From assembly GCA_934488615.1 (NCBI GenBank), contig CAKSSJ010000043.1, positions 1 through 11,111 on the forward strand: DNA of 11,111 nt, in the 5' to 3' direction. The notes under the pieces were generated by a model. It was not told the origin of the DNA, did not search any database, and saw nothing but the letters and a program-made list of their open reading frames with translations. This DNA comes from an uncultured Eubacteriales bacterium. GTDB taxonomy: Bacteria > Bacillota > Clostridia > Oscillospirales > Acutalibacteraceae. Each line of letters starts with the position of its first letter. Within the stretch, counting starts at the first letter, position 1. Below are positions 1-5,886 of this stretch, one piece after another. Position numbers and translations under genes: made by a program.

Positions 1-22
1 TGCGGCCTCCGAAGAAGCCGCA
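1..22 (-). terminator. Probable intrinsic terminator hairpin of the SDR operon
   Basis: Read on the minus strand, this is a 9-bp stem TGCGGCTTC / GAGGCCGCA (one U-G wobble) closed by a UUCG tetraloop in the very stable C(UUCG)G context. It starts 7 bases after the TAA of the last SDR gene, where a Rho-independent terminator is expected. The U-tract would lie before base 1 and cannot be seen, so the call rests on stem, loop and position only. Confidence 0.7.
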
Positions 23-29
23 GTAAGAA

Positions 30-1016
30 TTATTTTTCGTTTTCTTTAATCCATTTTACCATGTCGTCAACCGACTGCTGAACGCTCATCGGGTCGTAGC
101 CAAGCTCTTTTCTTGCCTTCTCGATCGAGAAATTGCAGTTTGACATGAGCTTTCTGATCGAATAACGAGTGAAAAGCGGCGTTGTCTTGGTGATGGAATA
201 ATACTTCTCCATAAGCGGAGCGAACGGTCTTACCATGCCGTAAGACATCTTCATTGACGGTGCTTTCTTGCCGCAAGCCTTTGCAACTGCCTTGATAAAA
301 CCGTCGGTCGAGATCATCTCGCCGCAGAGGATATAGCAGTCGCCCTTATTGCCTTTCTGAGCGGCGGCGTGCATGCCCTTAGCAACGTCACGAACGTCAA
401 CAAAGTTATATGCGCCGAAGCTCAATGAACACGGAAAATTGCCGTTGATGAACATACGAACCATTTCGCCGACGTTGGAAACCTTGAAGTCATACGGACC
501 GATACATGCGCCCGGGTGAACAACAACAGCGTCGATATTGCCCTCGTGAACGTTGTCGAGAACGAACTGAGTTGCAATAGCCTTTGTCTTTGCATATGTA
601 CCGTCAAGGTTTTTCGGGCTGAAATGATCCAGCTCGGTCATTACCTGATTATCGGGAAGCGGCGGGAATGCGTCAACGCTCGAAGCGTAAACAAGTCTGC
701 GGACATTGCATCTTTGGCAGGCTCTTACGACATTCTTTGTGCCGTTGACGTTTACTCTCCATGTGAGATCCTCCATACCGGGGTTGATATCAATAACGCC
801 GGCAAGGTGATAAACTACGTCAACGCCCTCAAATGCCTTATCAAGCGACTCGGAATCGGTAACGTCGCCGTAGACCTTTTCGCAGTCAATGCCGTCAAAT
901 ACGGGAACATCCTTGCGGATGAGAATTCTAACCTTTTCGCCGCTGTCAACAAGCTCCTTCAAAAGCGCATAGCCGATATGACCCGTTGCGCCCGTGATAA
1001 GACTTATCTTTTCCAT
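30..1016 (-). CDS. Extended SDR, NAD(P)-dependent epimerase/dehydratase or reductase (DFR/3-beta-HSD-like)
   Basis: A cytoplasmic NAD(P)-dependent oxidoreductase of the extended short-chain dehydrogenase/reductase family. Visible marks: the nucleotide-binding TGATGHIG motif (G9, G12, G15) after the first beta strand, DVTD at 51-54 near the adenine pocket, a YASSVDA segment with the catalytic Ser at 112/113, and YAKTK with Tyr141 and Lys145. The HPG segment that often follows in extended SDRs is present. At 328 residues it has normal family length, and the active site looks intact. The start is supported by GGGAG 8 bases upstream of the ATG. It begins 3 bases after the stop of the preceding SDR gene, so the two are probably translationally coupled. 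The overall pattern resembles dihydroflavonol-4-reductase and 3-beta-hydroxysteroid dehydrogenase relatives more than sugar-nucleotide epimerases, but the substrate is unknown. It is the last gene of a four-gene unit. Confidence 0.88.
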   Translation of the reverse strand: MEKISLITGATGHIGYALLKELVDSGEKVRILIRKDVPVFDGIDCEKVYGDVTDSESLDKAFEGVDVVYHLAGVIDINPGMEDLTWRVNVNGTKNVVRACQRCNVRRLVYASSVDAFPPLPDNQVMTELDHFSPKNLDGTYAKTKAIATQFVLDNVHEGNIDAVVVHPGACIGPYDFKVSNVGEMVRMFINGNFPCSLSFGAYNFVDVRDVAKGMHAAAQKGNKGDCYILCGEMISTDGFIKAVAKACGKKAPSMKMSYGMVRPFAPLMEKYYSITKTTPLFTRYSIRKLMSNCNFSIEKARKELGYDPMSVQQSVDDMVKWIKENEK

Positions 1017-1019
1017 GGC

Positions 1020-2033
1020 TTATTCTCCCTTCATTTCGAGAAGCTTCTGCTTGCCTGTGAAAGCGTCAACGGAAAGCTTAACGGAATCAAAGATAGCGGA
1101 CTCGATATCGTCCTCCTCAACGCCGAGAGAAACGCTCCACTTCTTGTTGATAAATGTGTTCATGCACATGATATCCGCAAGGTAAACCGCATTGATACCC
1201 GACTCAACATTGCGTTTCTTGTACTCGTTCATCATGTAAACGCCGAAAGCCTTGAACATCCAGTTTGCAACGTGAATGATCTTTCTGTTCGGCTGACCCA
1301 TTGCCTTGTGAACAATGTGGAGGAACTCGTCCCATGTGAGGTTGTAATAGCCGATCGGATAAGCGTTACCGCCTACATTTCTCTCAGCCGCACCGACTAT
1401 AGCCTCGCCGACCTGACGGACTGTAACCATAGCTGTGCCGCCCTTCGGGTACATTGTGGTCTTGCCCATATTTGAAAGCTGCTCGATGAGAATTACCCAA
1501 ACGGGCTTTCTGCCGGGCTGAGTACCAAAGATATACGGAAGCTCAAGCACAGCAACGTCCATCTCGCCGTCCTTTGCGAACGAAAGAGCAACCTCCTCCT
1601 GCTCGATACGGCTTCTGATGTAGTGATGCTTCTTTGTAAGCTCCATCTCGGGGAATTCCTTTGCAAAATAAGCAAAGTAAGAACCGAGGATAACGCTCTT
1701 CTTAATGCCGACCTGCTTTGCGATGGTAAGAAGATGTCTTACAGGCTCGATATTATACTTTCTGTATGCTTCATAAACAGGTGCCGGGAATTCAACTCTT
1801 TCGTCAACGCCTGCCGCAAATACGAAGCAGTCACAGCCTGTCATCATTTCAACAAGCTCATCATCGGAAAGCTCAAGATAGTTGCCGAAAACAAGCTCCA
1901 TCTCCTCGGGAATCGGTGCTCCCTCGGGAAGCGGAGGAAGGGCAACGGACTTTACGGAATGACCTCTTTTAATGAACTCTGCGGCAGCTGCCGAGCCGAG
2001 CAGACCTGTACCGCCAATCATAAATACTTTCAT
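1020..2033 (-). CDS. Atypical extended SDR with YxxxR in place of YxxxK
   Basis: An NAD(P)-binding Rossmann protein of the epimerase/dehydratase type, 337 residues. The N-terminus MKVFMIGGTGLLG carries the glycine motif at residues 7-13, and VFAAGVDE at 71-78 sits where the NAG-type strand is expected. The active-site region has Ser118 (ILGSYFAY) and HHYIRSR with Tyr138, but position +4 from the Tyr is Arg142 rather than the usual Lys. It may therefore be a poor oxidoreductase, act differently, or be a binding or regulatory SDR of the atypical (NmrA-like) sort. A GTG codon at 2042 is in frame, but it overlaps the ribosome site AGGTG; the ATG at 2033 lies 8 bases beyond AGG and is preferred. 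It is third in the four-gene unit, 51 bases after the exported-protein gene with an RNA hairpin in between, and 3 bases before the next SDR. The substrate is unknown. Confidence 0.85.
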   Translation of the reverse strand: MKVFMIGGTGLLGSAAAAEFIKRGHSVKSVALPPLPEGAPIPEEMELVFGNYLELSDDELVEMMTGCDCFVFAAGVDERVEFPAPVYEAYRKYNIEPVRHLLTIAKQVGIKKSVILGSYFAYFAKEFPEMELTKKHHYIRSRIEQEEVALSFAKDGEMDVAVLELPYIFGTQPGRKPVWVILIEQLSNMGKTTMYPKGGTAMVTVRQVGEAIVGAAERNVGGNAYPIGYYNLTWDEFLHIVHKAMGQPNRKIIHVANWMFKAFGVYMMNEYKKRNVESGINAVYLADIMCMNTFINKKWSVSLGVEEDDIESAIFDSVKLSVDAFTGKQKLLEMKGE

Positions 2034-2039
2034 AATATT

Positions 2040-2044
2040 CACCT
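2040..2044 (-). promoter_or_regulatory. Ribosome binding site that fixes the start of the second SDR
   Basis: AGGTG on the minus strand lies 8 bases before the ATG at 2033. The in-frame GTG at 2042 falls inside this Shine-Dalgarno element, so it cannot be the start it serves. Confidence 0.65.
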
Positions 2045-2047
2045 ATA

Positions 2048-2067
2048 GGGCACCGTTTCCGATGCCC
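2048..2067 (-). other. Intercistronic RNA hairpin with GAAA tetraloop
   Basis: On the minus strand GGGCATCG, GAAA, CGGTGCCC forms an 8-bp stem (one U-G pair) closed by a GNRA tetraloop. It sits between the stop of the exported-protein gene (2085) and the ribosome site of the next SDR (2040-2044), only 3 bases before that site. There is no U-tract, so it is not a standard terminator. Possible roles are mRNA stabilisation or processing, or setting the expression ratio of the flanking genes; this is inference. Confidence 0.55.
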
Positions 2068-2084
2068 TGTTATCCTTTCTGAAT

Positions 2085-3065
2085 TTACCAGTTGATTGTG
2101 AAATCGGACTCAATGCCGAACGGTGCATTGACCGTTGTGCCTGCCTTTGTAACATTGAGCTCCCAAACGTAGTAATAATTGATATGTGTGAGGTTGCCTG
2201 TTGCAGGATCAATCGTAGCAACAATTTTTCCGTCACGGTAGCCGACCTTTGTGTTGCCCTCGATCAAGGACTTTGCGCCGCCTGCGTTTTCAAGAATTGT
2301 CGAAACACGGACAATGCTGAATGCCTTACCGTGGTTTCCGCCGCCGTGAACAGGATTAGTTGAAAGAGCGTCGGACTTAACCTTTATCGTAATAACATAC
2401 TTACCGTTCTTCTCGATAAGAGTTGCGCTCGAGATGTTAGCCGTTGTGAGCTTTGACGACCAGCTTTCCTCCTCAACGGGGAAATACTTTTTAAGGTCTG
2501 CCTTTGTAAGCTTACGGTTTGTGTCGCCCTTCTTCTCGCCCATGTTCTTATCAACAAGAGAATTGATTAAACTTGAAAACATCTTGAACGGTCCGCCGAG
2601 AGAGAAAGTACCTGCCTGAGAATTCTTCTCATAGTTCTTTACGCCGCCCTTGGAGCTTGTCTTAACCTTATTGACCGATGTGTTGAAATAGTTAAGAATT
2701 TCAGCCTGAGTTGAGGGCTTTTTTGAAGCTGCAGGCTTGTTTGCCGAAGCGCTGCCGCCTGTGTTTCCGCCTGTGCTCGGTGTTACCGAACCGCCGTTAT
2801 TTGCGTCTGCGGCTGTGCTGTCGGGCTCGCCTGTTGCCGGGTCTGTCGGAGTATCGGGTGTAATTGAAGGATCATCCGAAATGATATCGCCCGAGCCGTC
2901 ATTTACAGTCGAACCGCCGTTGCCGCTTGAAGATGATGAAGCCGGAGCATACTTTGCCGCCTCAACCTTGGCGTCGGCAAGCTTGCCTGTTCCGAGTACA
3001 GATGAAACGCAGACTGCAACTACGCAGAGAACTACCGTAATGCAGGTAACTACTGTTTTTTTCAT
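2085..3065 (-). CDS. Exported or membrane-anchored protein of unknown function with Ser/Thr/Gly/Pro-rich linker
   Basis: I do not recognise a named family. The 326-residue product begins MKK followed by a hydrophobic stretch (about 4-25), fitting a Sec signal peptide or an N-terminal anchor. There is no convincing lipobox, although Cys19 lies near the end of the stretch. Residues about 40-117 are a low-complexity linker of Ser, Gly, Thr, Pro and Asp, typical of Gram-positive exported proteins. Residues about 118-326 look folded: an AEILNYFNTSVNKVK segment at 121-135, of a kind I recall from other secreted clostridial proteins, a basic middle, a segment NPVHGGGNHGKAF at 237-249, and a Tyr/Trp-rich end. 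No enzyme motif is evident. The start is the ATG at 3065, because an upstream in-frame GTG at 3074 overlaps the AGGAG ribosome site. It is second in the SDR unit, beginning 27 bases after the SDR-zinc-finger gene. It may bind a ligand or substrate outside the cell; this is inference. Confidence 0.8.
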   Translation of the reverse strand: MKKTVVTCITVVLCVVAVCVSSVLGTGKLADAKVEAAKYAPASSSSSGNGGSTVNDGSGDIISDDPSITPDTPTDPATGEPDSTAADANNGGSVTPSTGGNTGGSASANKPAASKKPSTQAEILNYFNTSVNKVKTSSKGGVKNYEKNSQAGTFSLGGPFKMFSSLINSLVDKNMGEKKGDTNRKLTKADLKKYFPVEEESWSSKLTTANISSATLIEKNGKYVITIKVKSDALSTNPVHGGGNHGKAFSIVRVSTILENAGGAKSLIEGNTKVGYRDGKIVATIDPATGNLTHINYYYVWELNVTKAGTTVNAPFGIESDFTINW

Positions 3066-3073
3066 ATATATCA

Positions 3074-3078
3074 CTCCT
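3074..3078 (-). promoter_or_regulatory. Ribosome binding site that fixes the start of the exported protein
   Basis: AGGAG on the minus strand is followed by 8 bases and then ATG at 3065. The in-frame GTG whose first base is 3074 overlaps this element, so the shorter reading beginning MKKTVV is preferred; it also gives a clean signal peptide. Confidence 0.7.
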
Positions 3079-3092
3079 GTATTTTTAAATGC

Positions 3093-4589
3093 TTATTTCT
3101 CGCCGAAATCCTTGAAGATATCCATGCCGTAAACGTTGTGCTCGTCCTTGGTGTGGTTCGGATACCAAACCTGAGCGAAGAACGGATTCTTCTTTGCAAT
3201 TTCGTCGTAATTCCACGGAATCGGATCGCACTCGGGGCACCAGTGACCGCCGTTGAGTACAAGGTTCGGTGACATCTCGAATGTATGACCGAATGCGCAC
3301 TGCCACTTGAGCGGAGTGAAAAGGTCGCCCTTTGTCATGCTTTCGCTCACGCACTTACCGCCTCTGAACTCTGCCGCCTTCTCCATATCGTCAAGGTCAA
3401 GCTCAGACTGCGGCTTGCTCTCGTCATAGCCGTGGTCAAGATATGTCGGAGTCATGGAAGCCTTCTTGATCTCGAACTTATCCCAAGTCTTGGGAATGTT
3501 CTTCCAATCCTCATATGAGCCGTAATATGCACTGATACGCTCGGGAACTCTGTTCTTTATCCAGTTCATTGTACCGAATACTTCCTTGTTGGCGAGACCC
3601 TCCATAAGGAACTTCTTAACAAGTCCGCCCGGAGCAAGCTTTGAGAGCTTGTAGAACTTCGGCAATGTCTTTGACATATCGTCGAAATACTTCTTGATGG
3701 GAACATTGTGTCTGAAGTGGAGGTAATTCTCAAGCTTGTCGGAGTCGGCATAATACTGACCGTGGAAGTTCTTGAGAATGAACCAGTTCGGAGCAAAGAG
3801 CTTCTTCGGTGAGCCCATTCCGATTGCGCCGAGGAGATACTCCTCAAACTCAAAGTTTGTGATACGGTACTGCTCGCCCGAGCCGATGTTATAGAACTTT
3901 CTCCAGAAGTCCTCGGGAACGGAATCCTCGCAGACATTTGCAAGAAGAAGTCCCGAATCCTCGATAGTTGCCCACTCAAGAACGCCGTTGATGGGAACGT
4001 GGAACATGATCGGGTCAATATTCTTGAGGATACCCGGATAAAGGATGCCCGACTGACGGAGCGATACCCAATATTTAAGTCCCGACTCGGCAATGATGTG
4101 CTCTGCTCTGACCTTACTTACCGCATAGTGGTCGTAGATGCTGATTTTGATCGGGTCGCCCGTTCTGCCCCAGTGGATGGGCGGATTACGGTCGCCTGTC
4201 TCGGCAACTGTGCCTATGTAAACAACCTTGATCGCGTCGGGATCAGGCTGAGCCTTAACGGCATCAACGATATACTGCATAGCGGTCGTGTTAGTCTTGA
4301 TCGTTCTCTTCGGGAAATAGTCGGCAGCGGGAGAAACCATTCCGCCGACGTGAAGAACGATGTCCGAGCCTGTTACGCACTTGCGAACGTCGTCATAATT
4401 TGTAAGGTCGCCCCAAACGATTTTAACGGCAGGGTCGTTCTCATAGTCCTTGAACTTGATGCGGTTCTTTTCGCTTCCTCTGAGGAGAAGAACAAGGTTG
4501 TACTTATCCTTTCTCTTATAGATCTCCTTAAAACCTGCGTATCCCATGTTACCTGATGCGCCTGTCAAAAATACGGTTTTTTTGCTCAT
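3093..4589 (-). CDS. Extended SDR fused to a C-terminal treble-clef zinc-finger-like domain
   Basis: A two-part protein of 498 residues. Residues 1 to about 320 form an NAD(P)-dependent extended SDR: FLTGASGNMG (G10, G13, G16), GDLTN at 60-64, Thr127 in IGTVAE as the probable catalytic Ser/Thr, and YAVSK with Tyr155 and Lys159. A spacer of about 80 residues follows. Residues about 405-498 carry GGKC (Cys413), WQCAFGH (Cys431, His435) and WCPEC (Cys451, Cys454). This matches the pattern GGKC...W.C..GH...WCP.C of small treble-clef/zinc-ribbon domains known from nuclease-like and uncharacterised proteins. Typical extended SDRs are 300-350 residues, so about 150 residues are extra. It is the first gene of the unit, with GGGAGG 6 bases before ATG and a strong promoter upstream. 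The Zn domain could bind nucleic acid or protein, or be structural; the substrate is unknown. Confidence 0.87.
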   Translation of the reverse strand: MSKKTVFLTGASGNMGYAGFKEIYKRKDKYNLVLLLRGSEKNRIKFKDYENDPAVKIVWGDLTNYDDVRKCVTGSDIVLHVGGMVSPAADYFPKRTIKTNTTAMQYIVDAVKAQPDPDAIKVVYIGTVAETGDRNPPIHWGRTGDPIKISIYDHYAVSKVRAEHIIAESGLKYWVSLRQSGILYPGILKNIDPIMFHVPINGVLEWATIEDSGLLLANVCEDSVPEDFWRKFYNIGSGEQYRITNFEFEEYLLGAIGMGSPKKLFAPNWFILKNFHGQYYADSDKLENYLHFRHNVPIKKYFDDMSKTLPKFYKLSKLAPGGLVKKFLMEGLANKEVFGTMNWIKNRVPERISAYYGSYEDWKNIPKTWDKFEIKKASMTPTYLDHGYDESKPQSELDLDDMEKAAEFRGGKCVSESMTKGDLFTPLKWQCAFGHTFEMSPNLVLNGGHWCPECDPIPWNYDEIAKKNPFFAQVWYPNHTKDEHNVYGMDIFKDFGEK

Positions 4590-4633
4590 GATAATCCTCC
4601 CACAAAAAATTTTAATTAAATTAAGCCTCTATA

Positions 4634-4663
4634 ATTATAGGTTATTAAGAGTGCTATTGTCAA
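4634..4663 (-). promoter_or_regulatory. Sigma-A type promoter of the SDR operon
   Basis: On the minus strand a perfect TTGACA (-35, 4658-4663) and a perfect TATAAT (-10, 4634-4639) are separated by 18 bases. The expected start of transcription is near 4627, giving a leader of about 38 bases before the ATG at 4589. Nothing else in the unit has a comparable promoter, so the four genes 4589 to 30 are probably transcribed from here. Confidence 0.85.
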
Positions 4664-4665
4664 GC

Positions 4666-4681
4666 ATTTTAACGTTAAAAT
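4666..4681. promoter_or_regulatory. Perfect 16-bp palindrome upstream of the -35, candidate operator
   Basis: ATTTTAACGTTAAAAT is its own reverse complement. It ends 2 bases upstream of the -35 box of the SDR operon promoter, a common place for an activator or repressor dimer. No regulator gene lies beside it within the unit, so the protein is unknown. AT-rich palindromes can also arise by chance or act as UP-element-like sequence. Confidence 0.5.
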
Positions 4682-4746
4682 CGACAAAAAATTAACAAAA
4701 ATCTGTCAATTTACATGCATTCTTTCTATTCGGAACAACAGCATAA

Positions 4747-4786
4747 TAAATCCCCATGTATGGCTTTCGTCTTACATGAGGATTTA
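4747..4786 (-). terminator. Long stem-loop after mtnA, possible terminator with weak U-tract
   Basis: Two 14-base arms (4747-4760 and 4773-4786) enclose a 12-base loop. In the minus-strand RNA the arms pair fully with one U-G wobble, while in the plus-strand RNA the same position is a C-A mismatch, which suggests the minus transcript is the structured one. It starts 24 bases after the mtnA stop, as a terminator would. The bases after it (TTATGC...) are not a real U-tract, so termination may be weak, or the structure may act as a 3'-end stabiliser. Confidence 0.5.
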
Positions 4787-4810
4787 GTCAGTATATTTTA
4801 TTTTACATAT

Positions 4811-5875
4811 TTACAATATCATTTCAAATTCGCCCATTGTGCCCTTTTTGAAATAGCTTTCGAGGTCATATGGCGTGTAAATTCCCGTATCGGTAACAAC
4901 TCCGCTGACAAGCTCGGGCGGCGTTATGTCAAACGCAGGATAATAGCCCTTTAGTCCGTCTGCAGCAGTCTTTACTCCCATAGCCTGAAGCACAAAATCG
5001 GGATCACGCATCTCGATTTTAACCGTGTCAATCGTCGTGTGACCTCTGTCGGGCGCACCCGTTACAAAATACGGAATACCCGTGTATTTCGCCGCAATGG
5101 CGATCTGATATGTACCTACCTTGTTGACAACGTGACCGTCCATGCAGATAACATCGGCAGCCGAGGTGAACACATCAACATTTTCCTTTTTCATTACAAA
5201 TGCGGGCATGTTGTCCGTGATAACGGTCGTGTCAAAACCCATCTGGTGACAAACAGTCGCCGTCAGCCTTGCGCCCTGGAAATAGGGTCTTGTCTCGGGA
5301 CAAAAAATTCTGACGTTGTTGCCCCTCTCTCTTGCTACCTTGAGCATCATGCCGACTATCGTTTCGCCGAAGCACTGCGTCATGACCGTTCCGTTCTGAG
5401 GGAACATATCGACGAGATGCTCGGCAATAAGATTGATTTTTTTGTAGCGGAGATTGTTCGCTTCAACGGTGTGTTCAACGATTTTTTCGCTGACGTCCTC
5501 CCCTGCCGCGATCGCTTTCTTTGCCGCATCGAGACAGCCGCCCGTGATAAGCGTCATGCGCTGAACGGTGGTCGGGCGTGCATGCGAGATCGTATATGCC
5601 GCCTCGGTGAGGTAATCTATCTGTTCCGCTTCGGTCCTGTCCTTACACTCGTAAGCGGCAAGCGCCATGCCCATTGCCGCCGCAGTGTACGGTCCTGCGC
5701 TCTGCGTCACCATGTCCTTTATCGCCTGAGTGACCTCGTGATGATTCAGGCAGGTCACGAACTCAACCTTTCTCGGGTAAATTCGGCGGTCGAGAATTCT
5801 CACCTCGCCGTTTTCGTACCATGCAACGTTTTCATATCTCAGCATAAAAGCCAAGTCCTTGTCCATTCTTTCCAT
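4811..5875 (-). CDS. mtnA: MtnA-like methylthioribose-1-phosphate isomerase (eIF2B-related), variant N-terminal motif
   Basis: A cytoplasmic sugar-phosphate isomerase of the MtnA/eIF2B-alpha family, 354 residues, normal length. Known members convert S-methyl-5-thioribose-1-phosphate to the ribulose-1-phosphate. Seen here: SHARPTTVQ at 97-105, VMTQC with the catalytic Cys168, TRPYFQGARLTA at 195-206, and SAADVICMDGHVVNKVGTYQ with the catalytic Asp241 and Lys252. The usual RGAPAIG motif near residue 55 is replaced by TQSAGPYTAA, so an Arg thought to hold the substrate phosphate is missing. The substrate could thus differ (for example 5-deoxyribose-1-phosphate or another pentose phosphate). The gene begins 11 bases after mtaD, with AGAGG 7 bases before ATG. 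The pairing with an MTA deaminase gene resembles the adjacent genes of Pseudomonas aeruginosa and supports a thio- or deoxynucleoside salvage role. Family placement is firm, the exact substrate is not. Confidence 0.85.
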   Translation of the reverse strand: MERMDKDLAFMLRYENVAWYENGEVRILDRRIYPRKVEFVTCLNHHEVTQAIKDMVTQSAGPYTAAAMGMALAAYECKDRTEAEQIDYLTEAAYTISHARPTTVQRMTLITGGCLDAAKKAIAAGEDVSEKIVEHTVEANNLRYKKINLIAEHLVDMFPQNGTVMTQCFGETIVGMMLKVARERGNNVRIFCPETRPYFQGARLTATVCHQMGFDTTVITDNMPAFVMKKENVDVFTSAADVICMDGHVVNKVGTYQIAIAAKYTGIPYFVTGAPDRGHTTIDTVKIEMRDPDFVLQAMGVKTAADGLKGYYPAFDITPPELVSGVVTDTGIYTPYDLESYFKKGTMGEFEMIL

Positions 5876-5886
5876 TGTGCTACCTC

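Noticed and set aside
516..1475. Plus-strand open frame of 319 codons antisense to two SDR genes
   Set aside because: It lies opposite two well-supported SDR genes, spans their junction, has no family motif, and no ribosome site or promoter was noted for it. It is a shadow of codon bias.
2741..2950. Low-complexity Ser/Gly/Thr/Pro stretch considered as a tandem repeat
   Set aside because: There is no regular repeat unit; it is an irregular linker within the exported protein.
3566..4093. Minus-strand 175-codon frame inside the SDR-zinc-finger gene
   Set aside because: It is out of frame within a gene with continuous SDR motifs, and is Ser/Arg-rich shadow sequence, not a frameshift remnant.
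4630..4641. Plus-strand TATAAT within the palindrome CTATAATTATAG
   Set aside because: There is no matching -35 at 16-18 bases upstream on the plus strand; the hexamer is explained by the symmetry of the minus-strand -10.
4715..4954. Plus-strand 79-codon frame starting in the mtnA-SDR gap
   Set aside because: It runs through the stem-loop and into the antisense of mtnA; I saw no ribosome site and no promoter facing that way.
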